DNA from: Hyphomicrobiales bacterium
GTDB taxonomy: Bacteria > Pseudomonadota > Alphaproteobacteria > Rhizobiales > Rhizobiaceae
Assembly (NCBI GenBank): GCA_900466575.1
Contig: UBMP01000011.1
Location: 124,001-188,000, forward strand
Length of the DNA: 64,000 nucleotides
Direction of reading: 5' to 3'
Shown here: positions 63,512 to 64,000 of the stretch, in pieces
How the letters are laid out: the number at the start of each line of letters is the position of its first letter
Numbering within the stretch: the stretch's first letter is position 1
The notes under the pieces: generated by a model
Seen by the model: the letters and a program-made list of their open reading frames with translations, nothing else
Told to the model about the DNA's origin: nothing
Databases searched by the model: none
Made by a program: the position numbers and the translations under genes

Positions 63512-64000
63512 ATGGATGCCGCGACTTCCAAGCTGATCCGCCGCATCGCGTTTTGGGGCATACCGCTCTCCCTTTTCGTCATGGGGTTGAAGGCGCTCGC
63601 CTGGTATGTGACGGGTTCCGTGGCGCTGCTCTCCGATGCGCTGGAATCCACCGTCAATGTGATTGCGGCAGCGATTGCCTACGGTGTGATCAGCTATGCG
63701 CAGAAGCCCGCTGATGACGATCACCAGTTCGGCCATCACAAGGCGGAATATCTCTCAGCCGTCGTCGAGGGCATGCTGATCATTGTCGCGGCGATCCTGA
63801 TCGTCTGGGAAGCGGCGGGGCATCTCTCGAAGCCCGAACCTATCGATGCGCCGATCCTCGGCCTTGTCATCAACGCGGTGGCGGCTGTCATCAACGCGGT
63901 CTGGGCATGGCTGTTGATCAAGGTCGGCACGCAGCATCATTCGCCGGCGCTGAAAGCCGATGGCCGACATGTGCTCTCCGACGTGGTGACGTCGGGCGGG
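63512..64000 (+). CDS. Cation diffusion facilitator family metal exporter (partial)
   Basis: The first 163 codons of an inner-membrane metal exporter; the gene runs off the window edge. It starts MDAATSKLIRRIAFWG behind GAAAGGGG. Helices include IPLSLFVMGLKALAWYVTGSVALLSDALESTVNVIAAAIAYGV and VVEGMLIIVAAILIVWEAAG, and the metal region DDDHQFGHHKAEYLSAV is typical of FieF/MntE-type CDF proteins. It should export divalent metal (Fe, Mn, Zn or Co) in exchange for protons; which one cannot be fixed here. Confidence 0.9.
   Translation, partial: MDAATSKLIRRIAFWGIPLSLFVMGLKALAWYVTGSVALLSDALESTVNVIAAAIAYGVISYAQKPADDDHQFGHHKAEYLSAVVEGMLIIVAAILIVWEAAGHLSKPEPIDAPILGLVINAVAAVINAVWAWLLIKVGTQHHSPALKADGRHVLSDVVTSGG

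Noticed and set aside
1-64000. CRISPR arrays, insertion sequences and rRNA
   Set aside because: I saw no regularly spaced direct repeats, no transposase gene and no rRNA signature in the window.

Overview
The window looks like an alphaproteobacterial chromosome from the Rhizobiaceae (Rhizobium/Agrobacterium/Sinorhizobium/Shinella-like). The signs are a fused anthranilate synthase TrpE(G) preceded by a 14-codon trpL leader peptide with three Trp codons, alphaproteobacterial LexA boxes (GAAC-N7-GAAC), a choXWV choline importer, a RIME-type intergenic palindrome, high-GC coding DNA, and chemoreceptors ending in a WxxF tail. Genus and species cannot be fixed from the sequence alone.

Layout. 1-4.25 kb is an accessory-looking stretch: an XRE regulator with its own operator, small unknown genes flanked by two LexA boxes, a standalone RelA/SpoT-type synthetase and an orphan secreted protein. 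4.5-12.4 kb holds metabolic and regulatory genes: MarR plus a FUSC exporter, a DUF1003 membrane protein, YnfA, the lldR-lldD lactate operon, and an AraC regulator next to an SDR gene, both preceded by the same inverted repeat. 12.58-15.26 kb is a 2.7-kb element inserted at tRNA-Arg(CCG). It is bounded by a 17-bp direct repeat of the tRNA 3' end and carries a truncated integrase, a DUF6161-type membrane protein and a TIR-domain protein. This is the best candidate in the window for an undescribed (anti-phage) system.

15.4-19.7 kb is a hydroxycinnamate (ferulate/p-coumarate) CoA pathway: crotonase, MarR regulator, 3-hydroxyacyl-CoA dehydrogenase-like SDR and feruloyl-CoA synthase, with matching operators at both promoters. 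20-25 kb has a J-domain-like protein, a pentapeptide-repeat protein and the ATP-grasp/alpha-E/transglutaminase operon. 25.3-35.8 kb has an EamA transporter, a D,D-carboxypeptidase with a SPOR domain, a chemoreceptor, a DEAD-box helicase and a large PAS hybrid histidine kinase. 35.7-43.8 kb has adenine deaminase, TspO with a MarR regulator, a TadG-like protein, an omega-amino acid transaminase, an ArsR regulator and a HugZ-type protein.

44-48.5 kb contains choXWV, thymidine kinase and a small cytochrome c. 48.8-55.1 kb has conserved hypotheticals, a PAS protein, a DUF2333 protein, a soluble PAS chemoreceptor, a methyltransferase and an extensin-family protein. 55.2-57.6 kb is trpL-trpE(G) with a transcription attenuator. 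The window ends with a LysR/DUF2798 pair, a NitT/TauT-type ABC transporter without a binding protein, a holin-like/YqjD-like membrane pair, and the start of a CDF metal exporter cut by the window edge.
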